Origin: Cryoendolithus antarcticus | Lineage: Eukaryota; Ascomycota; Dothideomycetes; Cladosporiales; Cladosporiaceae | Length of the DNA: 64,000 bases | Assembly: GCA_002077065.1 (NCBI GenBank) | Contig: NAJO01000019.1 | Span: 372,001-436,000 of the forward strand | Reading direction: 5' to 3' | In this document: one piece after another, positions 42,981 through 54,288 of the stretch | How the letters are laid out: every line of letters starts with the position of its first letter | How positions within the stretch are numbered: position 1 is the first letter of the stretch | Made by a program: the position numbers and the translations under genes | The notes under the pieces: generated by a model | What the model was told of the DNA's origin: nothing | The model's input: the letters and a program-made list of their open reading frames with translations, nothing else | Database searches by the model: none

Positions 42981-45056
42981 ATGGGATCACTAGACACGGC
43001 AGACACCTTCGACTACATCATTGCCGGTAAATGCGCGTCTGCGACTCAAATGGAAGTCATTGCCTGCTGACGGGTAGGTCCACGTAGGAGGTGGTACGGC
43101 AGGCTGCGTTGTTGCGCATCGCCTTGCCGACGACACGAACGCAAAGATTCTTATAGTCGAAGCGGGAGCACATAACAAAGATCTCGAGAATGTGCACATG
43201 GGTAAGAAGGGACGCTTCGGCCACTTGCACGACGCGATCATGTTGCTGATTTGTGTCTCTGCACCGCACAGTCGGTGGTTGGAGCAAGAACTTCGACGGA
43301 CCCGAAGACTGGAACATCGTATCTGAGCCACAGTCTGGTGCGGACGACCGCCAGGTCTGTTCTTGACATATCTTAGAGGGCGATCGTAAATGACGACTAA
43401 CTTCACTAGATCAAGCTCAGCCGAGGCCGGTTTCTGGGTGGATCGAGCGGTGTCAATGGCACGCTTTGTATCCGCGGCTGCAAGCAAGATTACGATGACT
43501 GGGGCTTGCCTGGTTGGGACGGGGAACAGTTCTTCGCTGCTATGCGCAAGGCGGAGACATTCCATACTAAGGTAAGCTTTTAGAAATGGTGGGTAGATCA
43601 AGTCTGACTTTTGCTGCCACAGGATTGGTTCACCCCGGCGAAAGGTGCACATGGCACAGATGGACCTCTACACAACGAACCGCACGATCTTGCACCGATC
43701 TCCAATCTCATCATGGAGTCATTCCAGTCGCAGGGCATGCCCTACCACGAGGATATGTTCACGACGGGCGAAACGCCGCATGGGTGTGGTCACGCCCCTC
43801 GGACGCATCACAAGGGCCTGCGTAAGTGAGAACTCTGCTGCTTGGTCCTATCTAATAGATACTTACGTTGTTTGAGGCACCACTGGTGCCGATTTCGTGA
43901 CCAACGACCACCACCGTGATAACATCGAAATTCTGGTCAACACCGTCGTCGATAAGGTGAACATTCGTCGGACCAATGTTGGACTTCAAGCTCATAGCAT
44001 CGATCTCGTCGGCCCAGATGGCACGCGCCGTACTGTACATGCTCGGCGCGAGATCATCGTGTCCGGTGGCGCGTACTGTACACCAACGATCCTTATGCGG
44101 TCGGGTATTGGTCCAGCAGCAGAGCTCAAGAAACACGACATCCAGGCTCTCGTTGATGCACCAGGTGTTGGTCAGAACTTGCTCGACCACTTGATCGTAT
44201 TTGCGTTTTACGAGACCGAGAAGGAAGGTTTGACGACGGACTATAAGGTCTATCATGGCAATTCTCTCGCCACAACGTACGATCAATGGAAGAAGGAAAA
44301 GACTGGCTTCTTATCAAGGTAGTCCTTCTCATTGAGGTCTTGATAGCAATTGCTGACACGTACAGCTTTCCCTTCGGTGCCTTCGCCTTCGCCCGCTTAG
44401 ACGACCGCCTCAAAGACGATCCTCTATGGAAGGAGGCTCAAGCAAAAGCAGCACCTGGCCGTGACCCCATGGGATTGACCACAAAGCAGCCCAACATCGA
44501 GTTCTTCACGACCGAATGCTACGGCGGCCCGAAGCAATACGATCAGTTCCCGGTTGACAACAAGCACGCCTTCGCTATGATAACGGAGCTCTTCAGTCCC
44601 AGATCAAAAGGCACTGTGACGCTGAGATCGAAAGATCCCATGGATAACCCAGTGGTGGACCCCAATTGGCTCTCTGATCCGCTGGATGTCCTTGTCCTGT
44701 CTGAGGGCGTGAGACTAGGCAATGAGGTCATCATGCAAGGCAAGGGCACGAGCGGAATTGTCAAAGGTGCTTGGCCGGCCGGTTTGACGCACCACGCTCA
44801 CACTACACGTGAGCAATGGGTGCCGTACGTGAAGCAGCAGGCCACGACGTGCTACCACGCTGCGGGTACTTGCAAGATGGGCAAGGCAGACGACGAGATG
44901 GCGGTGCTGGACGAGAAGCTGCGGGTCCGAGGAGTCAAGGGCTTACGCGTGGCCGACGTCAGTGTGATGCCGACTCTGCACGGCGGACATACGCAGATGC
45001 CAGCATATGGTGTTGGTGAGCGGGCTGCTGACTTCATCAAGGAGGCTTGGGCATGA
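42981..45056 (+). CDS. GMC-family FAD oxidoreductase
   Basis: Seven exons (42981-43026, 43088-43201, 43272-43354, 43410-43571, 43623-43821, 43877-44318, 44366-45056) sum to 578 codons plus stop. The ADP-binding motif IIAGGGTAGCVVAHRLAD is assembled across intron 1 near residue 16. The GMC signature RGRFLGGSSGVNGTLCIRG is in exon 4. FAD contacts include MRSGIGPAAELKKHDI. The catalytic region near the C-terminus has CYHAAGTCKMG and HGGHTQMPAYGVGERAA. Such enzymes oxidise alcohols, sugars or lignin-derived compounds. No signal peptide precedes the Rossmann fold, so it is probably intracellular. Substrate not deducible. Its 3' end lies 91 bp from that of SMC2. Confidence 0.93.
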
Positions 45057-45147
45057 AGTTATTATTGAATTTCGACAAAATGATCGAATACGAGACACTG
45101 TACAAAACGCCCGCTGCTGCCCTTGCCCAGCCCATCCACTCTTGGTA

Positions 45148-48100
45148 TCATTTCACATCCCCCGGTCCCAAAACCTGGACGACACTCGTCCCGTCCATAA
45201 ACCTCGTCTTGAAAATACGGTTCGCGTTCCCGAACATGCCGTCCTTCAAACTCACCACGATGAACTGACTGCCCTTGAACCTTGTCTTGATCAAGCGCCC
45301 GATATTCTGCGTATGTGAGAGATCCAGTGCGGCGTCGACCTCGTCGAGGATGTACATCGGCGCCGGAGAGTACTGAAGCAGGGACAGAATAAGGGAGAGT
45401 GCGATGAGGGATCTGCGTACAGCATGTTAGTGATCTGGACCGGCGTGCCAGGTAAGGGAGAAGATCATACCGTTGCCCACCAGACAGCTCAGTAAGCGAC
45501 TGTTTCCAGACCTTGCCTAAGCACACCTTGACCTCCAATCCCTCGCGTATCTCCTTACCTTCCAGCGGATCAAGCTTCGCAGTGTTACCGGGGAGAAGGT
45601 CGTTGAAGATCAGCCCAAAATCCTCGTTCACCTTCGTCCAAGTCTTCAGCAGCGTCTCACGCTTATACTCATCCAGACTCGCGATCGTCTCCTCGATCTT
45701 GCGCTTGTCTTTGATAACCGTCCGCATCATCTGCTTCAGCGCCGTTTCCTTCTTCTCGACTGAATCGATAGTAGCCATGACTGCGGGATTGATCTTCTTC
45801 TTCATGGACTGGAAGCGCTCAGTCAGGACTTTGAGATTGGATTTCGACTCACCCATGTTGGCGTTGCTGAAGTCGTAGGGCGTGTTGGTTTTGCCAAAGG
45901 AGGAAGACGCTTCGTGGATCCAGTCGTGCTCTTTCTCCATCGTTGTGAGTGTGCTTTGAGCGGCTTGTTGGGCTTTGGCGAAGCCGTCGATGGCATGGCC
46001 GAGTTTCTGAGACTCGAGCTTCTCGTCGGAGATCTGTTGGGTCTTGTGCTTCGAGGCCTTGTCAAGGTCTGCAAGTTCGGAGTCGAAGTTCGAAAGTTTC
46101 GCTCGCTCGTCGTCGAGAGCGGCTTGGGCTTCGTCGTGAGAGCTTTGCGCTGTCTTTTGCTCTGATGTGAGGGCCTGGACTTCTTCTTGGTGGGCCGTGA
46201 GTGTGTTCTCCGAGTCTTGTAGCTCTTCTTGCGCGGCTGCCAGGTCGCTCCCGATTTGCTCGGTGTCGATGTTGGCGTCCCGCATCTCCTGCTGAAGAGG
46301 CTTGACGGTGCCTTGTGCTTTTGCTAGAGACTTTTGCAGCTTGTCGACCTCCTTCTGTAGCTGCTCTATTTTGCCTGACTTATTGGCGGAAAAGTCCTTC
46401 ATGTCTTTCTCGATCCGCTTGGCCTCAGCTTCGGCGTCAGTGTGACGCTTTTTCGCTGCTTCGATGTTGGACTTCAGAGCTGCAATCGTCTCCTTCATCT
46501 CAGCTACTGAAGCAATGATGCTACTGGACGAGTTTGACGCGATCTGCTCCTCTGCAAGGCCGATCTCATGAGCTTTGAGGTCGAGCTCTTGCTTGATCTG
46601 ACGCGCAGACTTCAGCTTCTGCGCGTCTTTGGACATCTGTCGCTCGAGCTTAGTGAGCTTCTCCCGTTCGGACTCGAGCTCTTGTGTGATCGCATTGAGC
46701 TTTTGCAGCGTGAGCAGTACGCCACTGCCCTGAGTAGCGGAGCCTCCCGACAGTGTGCCACTGGGATCATACACATCGCCTTCTAGCGTAACGCTCTTCA
46801 ATCGCACTGCAGGGTCGAATGTGACTTTCTTCGCAGTCGATGCATCAGCGCAGATCAATGTGTTGCCGAAGACGAACTCCATCGCCTTCTCGACCTCGTG
46901 TTCATACCCAACAAGAGTAAGCGCAAGATTGACCTTGCCTGGAGCTAGCCTCTGTGCTGCAGCGACTCGATCTGCTGGCGCTCGTGATGCTGAGATCTTG
47001 TCGAGAGGCACAATGGTCACTCGTCGCCTTAGCTTGCCGTTCTGCAGAAGTTGTGAGCCAGTCTCGGCAGAGTCAACGACTACATTATAGAGCCTGCCGC
47101 CAGCGCAGATTTCGAGCGCAGTGCCTGCCTCCACTTGCTCGGCTGGCAGGTTAAACAGCTGCGCAACCAGTCCCTTCACTCGACCGCGGTCGAAGTTTGG
47201 CGAAGGATCCGAGTACGAGAAGTCCAGTCCAGCCACCTTCCGTCGCAAAGATTCAGCGTCTGCTTGCAGTGACCGAATCCGCTTCTCCAGCTGAGACCTC
47301 TCTGCCTGTTGTTGCTCGTCCCTGCCAGGCTCGAAGCCGAGCTTCTCAAGTTCCTTCTCCAACTTGCCGGCTTGCGATCGTAGCAGCTCAAGATCCTTTA
47401 GCAACCCAGCATTCTCTTTCTCGGCCTTCTTGGCACGAGGCTCATCATCTTTGATGCGTGCCTCCAAGTGAGAGATCTTGAGCTTCGACTGTTCGATCTC
47501 GGTGCCAGACTTGCTGACACTATCACGTGCTGCAGCAAGTTGACCTGCGTATCCCCCATCTGATCCAGCATTTGATGAGATGCCAGTCTGTAATGTCTGC
47601 AGAAGCTCTTCCTTCTTCTCGGCCGCAGCTCTCTGCTCCTCAAGACTCCGATTCGCTTCCCCGAATTGCTGTTGCAATGCGGTGTGCGCCTGTGATCGCT
47701 GCTTGAGCTGCTTCTCCAGCTCCTTGACGGACTTCTGAGCCTTCTGTAATCGCTCCTGCTCCTCGGCCATCGAGGCAGCCTTCAAGTCAAGCACAGTCGC
47801 GAGTCGCACGAGCTCGTGGGAATGTGTCTTGACGGCGTCCTCTAGCTTGGCGAACTTGCCGCCCTTCCGCAGCTCCTTGTCTCTCGCTGCCCGCACCTTC
47901 TCCATGTCCTCCTCGAGAACACCGATCTCCCTCCTCATCTTCTCGGCATTCTCCTCGATCGCCTCGACCCTCTCCCTCTTCGAGACCAGATCTTGAGCGC
48001 TCTGCTGGACTTTCTGCTTCGACCTGACATAATCATATGCCACGACTAGCTTCGTCAGCCTCTCCAGATCGCTTTGCGTGCTTTGAAATTCCAAGAAAGC

Positions 48101-48748
48101 TCGCTTCTCATTCCGCAGCTTGTCCAGCTTCGGCTCAATCTCCTCCTTCAGTAAACCCTCAAGCTCCTCAACCTTGGCCTGCTTCTTCGCCATCGTCTTG
48201 AAAGCTTTCTCCCTTCGATCCTCGAACATCCTCGTTCCAGCAGCCTCCTCCACCATCCCCAGAATCTCCGTACTCTTCATGTTCAGAACCTTCGTGATCT
48301 TTCCCTGCATGATCAAGAAGTTCGGGTTGTTGATATTCAGCTGCACGCTCTGGAACAGGTTCTGCACCGTCTGCTGCTGCGCGCGGTGTCCATTGATCAG
48401 GTATTTGCTCGTCCCTCCCAGAACGATCTGCCGGGTGACACTGATCGACGCATAGTCCTCAAATCCAATCGGTGACTTGGGTTTATCGCTGTTGTCGAAG
48501 ACGAGCGTGACAGACGCTTTCGTGATGCCAGCTTGCCCGCGCTTGTAGATCAGGTCGCTGGCTCCTCCGCTCGCGCGAAGGAGCTCGAAGCGACCGATGC
48601 CAAGACAGAAGCATATGGCGTCGAGGATGTTGGACTTTCCGCTACCGTTCAGGCCAGTGATCGCGTTGAAGGTCGGGTCCCATGACGAGATGACGGTGCG
48701 AACAGCGTAAGACTTGAAGCCGTCGATGATCAATTCGGTGATGCGCAT
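45148..48748 (-). CDS. SMC2: Condensin subunit Smc2
   Basis: Two exons (48748-45471, 45412-45148) give 1180 codons plus stop, the usual Smc2 length. N-terminal ATPase half: [20 protein letters not shown] and Walker [10 protein letters not shown] at residues ~32-40. Long coiled coils flank a hinge at about 515-670 ([35 protein letters not shown]). The ABC signature LTELSGGQR sits exactly at the intron, with the Arg codon split. Exon 2 carries Walker [21 protein letters not shown] and ends GPGDVK. Smc2 pairs with Smc4 as the condensin ATPase in mitotic chromosome compaction. N-terminal FKSYA and SILD-type sequences match Smc2 rather than Smc1, 3 or 4. Confidence 0.97.
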
Positions 48749-49527
48749 ATTGGCGGTGGGTGTCGGGTGCGCTTCATCTGGTCATGGTCGCGCTGCCCCC
48801 TCAGTATACCTCTCTTCTCCGTGGTAGGGTTGAATGTCCTGTCGCTGTCGTCGTGCTGATACGCAAAGCGCACGCGTAGTCACTCGCGTTTCGTGTATTT
48901 ACTCACAGTGTACCGCAATAGGCTTAGCCCATCGGAAGCCCTCCGCACCTGCCCTCTCACATCTCTTTCCATGGAGAAAGACCCCCATTTACGTCGTCGA
49001 CAGCCTGCGACCACGTCTGTTGATACTATCGTTCGGTTGCGGTCATCGACTAGTCGGCTTTGCTGGCGGACAAACGGACGAGCCCAATTGTCCATCACAT
49101 CCGGGTGCACTACCACCGATCGCTTCGGAGCCACTTCCAATGCTCTCACAGTCGGTTATTGCGGATTTGTGTGACCGGCGCACACTCAACCCCGTCGCTG
49201 AATGTATGTGAGCAGACGCACGAGGACACTCCCGCCTGGATAGAGACACGCTGTCTCTCCGATCGACCCGGAGCTTCTTATGGTGGAGCTCGAGCTTGAT
49301 GCCAAGACGTCATTGACTGTGCAATTCATGGGCTTCTGACGTCGAAGTAGCCCTAGGGCTGTCGTTGACTTCGAAGGAATAGCACATATTTCAACTGTCC
49401 CCTGACCTTGCTATTCGTGAATTCCCAGTCACTTTCATTATTTGCTGCGATCCATCCGGGCTACTCCCACGCACTTATAATCCCTCTTCCCCCATCACCC
49501 AATAGCATTAGCACAGATCAACACATC
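48749..49527. other. Intergenic, divergent SMC2 and dehydrogenase genes
   Basis: About 780 bp holding the upstream regions of both neighbours. Short frames only. The stretch 49470-49527 is pyrimidine-rich with a TATAAT-like run (cttataatccctcttccccc) and fits a leader or promoter of the plus-strand gene. Confidence 0.45.
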
Positions 49528-50472
49528 ATGGCTTCAAGCGCACACAACAATCCTCGAGTCGCCTGGCTGGGCCTTGGCAATATGGGCCGAGGCATGGTGA
49601 AGAACATTGTAGAGAAGGGCAGATATACGGCACCACTCGGCATCTACAACCGCACAACGTCACGCTCTGAAAAGCTAGCCTCCACCCTGCCATCGGACAA
49701 AGTCAAAGTCCTTACATCAGTTGAGGAAGCCGTGTCAAGGGCAGATATCATCTTCACCTGCCTTGGCGACGACAAAGCGATCAACGAAATCATAGCCACC
49801 GCTCTGAAGTCCTCTGAGGCGAAGGGTAAGCTCTTCGTCGATTGCTCTACGGTTCACCCAGACACCACCGATAAACTAGGGGCCAACATCGAGGCAGCCG
49901 GCGCCTATTTTGTCGCCTGCCCGGTATTCGGCGCTCCGGCAATGGCAGACAACGGTCAGCTTGTCTGCGTGCTCGCTGGTCCATTGGCCCAGGTCAATCG
50001 AGTGAAGCCATTCTGCAAAGGCGTTATGGGCCGCGCAGAGATAGACTTCTCTGACCAACCTTACGGCACTGCTACCCGGCTAAAGATCATTGGGAACACC
50101 TTCATCCTGCAGATGGTCGAAGCCCTCTCCGAGGGACATACGCTTGCCGAGAAGTCTGGGCTCGGAGTCGATAACTTGCATGCATTCATTGAGACCATGT
50201 TCCCTGGTCCATACACAGCTTACAGTGGACGAATGAAGTCTGGGGATTATTACAAGCGTGAGGAACCTCTATTCTCGGCTAAACTCGCGAGAAAGGACGC
50301 TGGGCATGCGCTGGATCTTGCGAATAGTGCCGGCGTGAAGATGAGAGCGGTTGAGGTGGCGGACTCGCATCTTGAGATGGTGGTTGAGCATGCTGGAGAC
50401 AGGGGTGACATTGCTGGGATCTATGGTGCGGTGAGGAAGGAGGGTGGACTGAAGTTCGAGAATGGGTCGTAA
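49528..50472 (+). CDS. 3-hydroxyisobutyrate dehydrogenase-family enzyme
   Basis: Single exon; ATG 49528 (MASSAHNNPRVAWLGLGNMG) gives 314 residues. The frame is open 40 codons upstream, but that extension has no conserved character. Features: NAD(P)-binding GLGNMGRGM at ~14-22, FVDCSTVHPDTTDKLG (substrate-binding Ser), and TRLKIIGNTFILQMVEALSE with the family catalytic Lys four residues before Asn. C-terminal helices include SAKLARKDAGHALDLANSAG, typical of beta-hydroxyacid dehydrogenases. It should reversibly oxidise a short beta-hydroxy acid; substrate could be 3-hydroxyisobutyrate or a relative. No mitochondrial presequence is evident with this start. Confidence 0.9.
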   Translation: MASSAHNNPRVAWLGLGNMGRGMVKNIVEKGRYTAPLGIYNRTTSRSEKLASTLPSDKVKVLTSVEEAVSRADIIFTCLGDDKAINEIIATALKSSEAKGKLFVDCSTVHPDTTDKLGANIEAAGAYFVACPVFGAPAMADNGQLVCVLAGPLAQVNRVKPFCKGVMGRAEIDFSDQPYGTATRLKIIGNTFILQMVEALSEGHTLAEKSGLGVDNLHAFIETMFPGPYTAYSGRMKSGDYYKREEPLFSAKLARKDAGHALDLANSAGVKMRAVEVADSHLEMVVEHAGDRGDIAGIYGAVRKEGGLKFENGS

Positions 50473-50733
50473 ATTTTGAAACTTCAACTGAGTGTACATA
50501 GACAGGAGTTGAATGATCTACATCTACCTAGTGGTTGTTGCTGTGTTCGGTTTAATTGATCACTTCAAGTGGTTCGCTTCTTTCTGCGTGAGGTGCCTCA
50601 GGCATGATTTCCCGCCCCACTCCAGAATTCCAACTCTTGGCGCTTCACGCCCACCTCACCGGAGAAATACAGATCTCCTTGCTGCACCCACGATACCCAC
50701 GACAACCTTCAATCTCCCTCGACAACCGCAATC

Positions 50734-51284
50734 ATGGGTCGCGTCCGTACCAAGACCGTCAAAAAGTCCGCCAAAGTCATCATCGAGCGCTACTACCCCC
50801 GCCTCACCCTCGACTTCGAGACGAACAAGCGCATCTGTGATGAGATCGCTGTGATTGCCTCCAAGAGGCTGCGCAACAAGGTAGGCATCTTTCGACGCTA
50901 GAATTACTGTAGAAGTACTGATACGATCGAACAGATCGCCGGCTACACCACACATCTGATGAAGCGCATTCAGCGTGGTCCAGTCCGCGGTATCTCCTTC
51001 AAGCTGCAAGAAGAGGAGCGTGAGAGAAAGGATCAGTTCGTGCCCGAGATCTCGGCGCTCGACTTCACGCAGGAGAGCGAGAACGGACAGTTAGATGTTG
51101 ATCAGGAGACGAAGGATCTGCTGAAGTCGATGGGCGTGCGTATACCTTTCGATGGTACTGATGATTCACGCGCTGACTTTGTACTTTACAGTTCGACTCC
51201 ATCCCCGTCAACGTTGTCGCCGTGCAACAGCAACAGAGTGTTGAGCGTCCTCGTCGCTTCAACGACCGTCCCGCACGTGCCTAA
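50734..51284 (+). CDS. RPS17: 40S ribosomal protein eS17
   Basis: Three exons (50734-50880, 50935-51135, 51192-51284) give 146 codons plus stop. The start [20 protein letters not shown] and the core [20 protein letters not shown] followed by [14 protein letters not shown] are diagnostic. The third exon is the short variable tail ending [12 protein letters not shown]. Component of the small ribosomal subunit in the cytosol. Both introns are ~55 nt, and the pyrimidine-rich sequence just before the ATG is usual for ribosomal protein genes. Confidence 0.97.
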
Positions 51285-52110
51285 AGGTTGAAAGAGACGG
51301 CGTTATGGATACAGGCTGGGCTCTCACCGGGTCTGGCTGATTGATCAAGGATATGTAGTTGCACTCAATGCACTACGTTCCACCCAAAGGTGTCGCTGAG
51401 CTCGAGGTCATACCTAAGCAAGGCTTGACTGCCAATTACCCTTCCCTGCCACGCACTTCCCTGACGCAGCCACGATAAGCGGCTGCGCACCAAATCAGGT
51501 CTTTGACCCACTAATCTTAGTCTACGAAGGTAGTTTGCTCATGTGGCCTGCACAATGCTACAGACGCATAATTCAGACTTTGCGGCGCTCTTGACAGACG
51601 CCTAACTATCACCGGCCGCCATGGACAGCACCAGACTTCGGAAAGAGCGTGGCTGCTTCGTTGCCACACTCTCCGCTGTGCGATCTCACTGTCGGACTTT
51701 GGATGAAACTACTTTGCTCTCCTATACAGCACGCACGAGTGCCTGATGATCACGCATGGGATATGTGGGGTACATGGGAGTCCGTGTCGTTACACTTTAA
51801 TCGCCGTGAATTGATGAACGCGTGGTGCATCGTTATTCGCCCGCTGTCAGCCCGCGCCATCACAGTCGCGCTTTTCCTCTACGTTTGCTTTACCGCGGCC
51901 TGACTTGCATTGCCCGCTTGAATGATACTGACTCTTGAAGCAATGTGGTTCGCGCGACACGTGTCGCGGGTGTCGGTTGCCTCTGCAGATTCCTTTCACC
52001 ATCATGCGTAAGAAGACCAACGCTTGCTATTTCTAGGCATGAGTCTGGCACCTTTCAGGGCCTAGATTGGGCGAACATGTACCAGTATCACTGCCAATCG
52101 ACAAAGAGCG
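51285..52110. other. Intergenic
   Basis: Between RPS17 and the HET-domain gene. One frame of 84 codons (51649-51903) without features. No RNA gene recognised by eye. Confidence 0.45.
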
Positions 52111-53862
52111 ATGGCTGCAACGTCGACGAGGTCGGCTGGCTCTACGGCTGAGGACAAAGTCTGCGACTCGTGTCGAAGAATCAACATCGACCTATGGAAT
52201 GACGGCCGCGAACTGGTGCTGATAGAGGATCCGAACGATGGCTCGCAGCTATACCAGACTTGCCCTTTCTGTCGATATATTCTCAAGGTGTTTGGTAGGT
52301 ACAGACGCCACCCAGGAACCGGGGACGCGATGGTCTGCCAAATACACTTCACTCCCGAAGGGGTCTCTGGGCGGACTCTGAATTGCTCCGTCAACGCATT
52401 GTATCCTGCAATTGACTCGGATCGTTTGCGTCTTCAAATGACTGGCAGGAAGCGACAGCTGTACGCTTTCACGAACAAGTGCGATCCTGCGCTTGATCTG
52501 TACGGGGATATACTTACAGCGCGACAAGTCGGCCTTAGCACTGATTCGTGTGAAAGCCTATGCACAGCACGTGATTGGATGCGATGCTGTCTCAAAGGCC
52601 ATTCAGATCGAGACAGCAACATGGAACTCCCATGGTCCAGTCGGACCTTGTTCTGCGACAGCGATGATGATCATGCAATGGGACCCAGCCGCTTGATAGA
52701 CTGCTTCGCAGGTCGCCCACCTGGCAGCGTCGGCAATGCGAGTAACGAGGGCCCATTGCATGGCATAGATAAGTTTCGAGTGTCCGAAAGGGAACATGGG
52801 GTGGACAAATGCAGGCTAGTCGACAGCCGGAATAGCTCTTACCGATACGCGGCTCTCAGCTATTGCTGGGGATCAGTCGACTCCTCTGCTTGGATCACAA
52901 CAAGCGAAAATCTCGAATCTCGAAAGTTAGACCTACCGGAAAGCCGCTTGCCCAGTACGCTACGAGATCCCATTAGGATTTCACGCTCGCTCCACATACG
53001 ATATTTCAGGATAGACGCCCTTTGCATCATCCAACGATCGAAAGAAGATTGGCTCGCGGAGAGTGCGAGGATGGGAGCAATTTTCGAGCACGCCCTCGTC
53101 ACGATCTGTGCTTCTTCCAGCTTGGGCAGCCGTGACGGGATCTCCAACGCCAGCAGTGTCGATGGCATAGAACGAACCGCTAACATTGATGGAGCCGTGA
53201 TCACACTTCAGAGTGTTCTTGCGGATGGTACTCCTAGCACACTGCACTTCTCACCCACAACTTTAGCCGGGCTCCTCATGACTACACCTATCAGCTTGCA
53301 GAGATCCACACTGAACGGCAGATCTTGGTGCTGCCAGGAATCTATTCTATCGCATCGCAAGCTCCACTTCACAGGTGAGCAATTCTTCTGGCAGTGCGAC
53401 CATATTGAAACATCCGAGGATGCACTCTGTGAGGGTCTCGACTCTTGGATCGGTATTCCGGGCTCACACACGAAGAGCCTTCCTACGTTATCGATCTGGT
53501 ACTATTCGTTAGTGTCGCAAGATTACAGTCGCCGTCATTGCACCGTCCCGTCCGATAGACTGATCGCGCTCTCTGGCTTGGCTCGATCAGCGTCCGCAAC
53601 ACTTGGCTGCCGCTACTTAGCAGGGCTATGGGCCGACTCACTCAGTACTGGGCTCATGTGGTATTCTCGATTCGGCACAGTGCCGCAGCCAGTCGGCGAC
53701 TACAGCGCTCCCTCGTGGTCATGGGCAAGTCAAGCCCGGGGTGTTCAGTTCATGGCCCCGTTCGATATGGAGAGAAGACCGGAGTACGAATGTAAGCTGC
53801 TCGATGCTGATATCCAGCTGCTGGAGACGACGAATTCGGCGCAATCGAATCCGGAACATTGA
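52111..53862 (+). CDS. HET-domain (heterokaryon incompatibility) protein, frame-truncated
   Basis: Frame of 583 codons. N-terminal ~60 residues have CDSCRRINID and CPFCRYIL half-sites. The HET domain spans roughly residues 245-420: YAALSYCWGSVDSSAW, LPSTLRDPIRISRSLHIRYF, then IDALCIIQRSKEDW and ALVTICASSS. It continues with RSWCCQESILSHRKLHF and the end-of-domain W-rich segment (YSAPSWSWASQARG). HET proteins trigger cell death after fusion of genetically different hyphae. The frame stops at 53862 after NSAQSNPEH, but the expected tail continues in another frame (next entry), so this allele is shortened by a frameshift, unless there is a sequencing error. The 26-nt GT...AG segment near 53791 is too short for an intron. 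Confidence 0.85.
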   Translation: MAATSTRSAGSTAEDKVCDSCRRINIDLWNDGRELVLIEDPNDGSQLYQTCPFCRYILKVFGRYRRHPGTGDAMVCQIHFTPEGVSGRTLNCSVNALYPAIDSDRLRLQMTGRKRQLYAFTNKCDPALDLYGDILTARQVGLSTDSCESLCTARDWMRCCLKGHSDRDSNMELPWSSRTLFCDSDDDHAMGPSRLIDCFAGRPPGSVGNASNEGPLHGIDKFRVSEREHGVDKCRLVDSRNSSYRYAALSYCWGSVDSSAWITTSENLESRKLDLPESRLPSTLRDPIRISRSLHIRYFRIDALCIIQRSKEDWLAESARMGAIFEHALVTICASSSLGSRDGISNASSVDGIERTANIDGAVITLQSVLADGTPSTLHFSPTTLAGLLMTTPISLQRSTLNGRSWCCQESILSHRKLHFTGEQFFWQCDHIETSEDALCEGLDSWIGIPGSHTKSLPTLSIWYYSLVSQDYSRRHCTVPSDRLIALSGLARSASATLGCRYLAGLWADSLSTGLMWYSRFGTVPQPVGDYSAPSWSWASQARGVQFMAPFDMERRPEYECKLLDADIQLLETTNSAQSNPEH

Positions 53863-54236
53863 CGCTGATGTTTAAATCGTGGGAAGCGCTTATGAAGCCA
53901 CAAACCAATGCCGGTCCGCAGCATGAATGCGTACTTATTGACGGTATAGAGTTCGAAGCTTTTTATGACCATGATATCGACACGGTCCAACACTCCCCGT
54001 GGATAGCACTCGCCATATACTGCACCACAAAAGACGACCCGGTGATACCGAATCTAAAATGTGAGTGCCTGTTGGTAGAGAAAATTCATGAATCCAACTC
54101 CTATCGCCGAGACGGAATCTGTCAATATCAGGCCTGGACCGAAGGTGATATGGCGGAAGACCTTTCAGCGACAGCGTATCATTGGATCAAGGATGTTTTC
54201 ATGGCCAGAGCGGAAAGCAAGGTGACGTTGATATAA
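53859..54236 (+). pseudogene. Out-of-frame C-terminal tail of the HET-domain gene
   Basis: Reading back into the overlap, this frame gives EFGAIESGTLTLMFKSWEAL, a usual continuation of HET proteins after the W-rich segment. It runs ~125 codons to 54236 and ends AESKVTLI. It is offset by one base from the main HET frame; the change lies within 53825-53860. Typical tail elements are present (ALAIYCTTKDD, then CLLVEKIHESNSYRRDGICQ). The tail has no internal stop, so the shift is recent or an assembly error. Confidence 0.7.
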
Positions 54237-54288
54237 GCCCCCGGCAAAGCCAGTAGCAGTAGAGGTGCTCTCAGACTGTTTCCGTTCC

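Noticed and set aside
53791..53816. 26-nt GTAAGC...CCAG segment as an intron restoring the HET frame
   Set aside because: Too short for fungal splicing, and the retained reading (KLLDADIQLLETT) fits the HET family.
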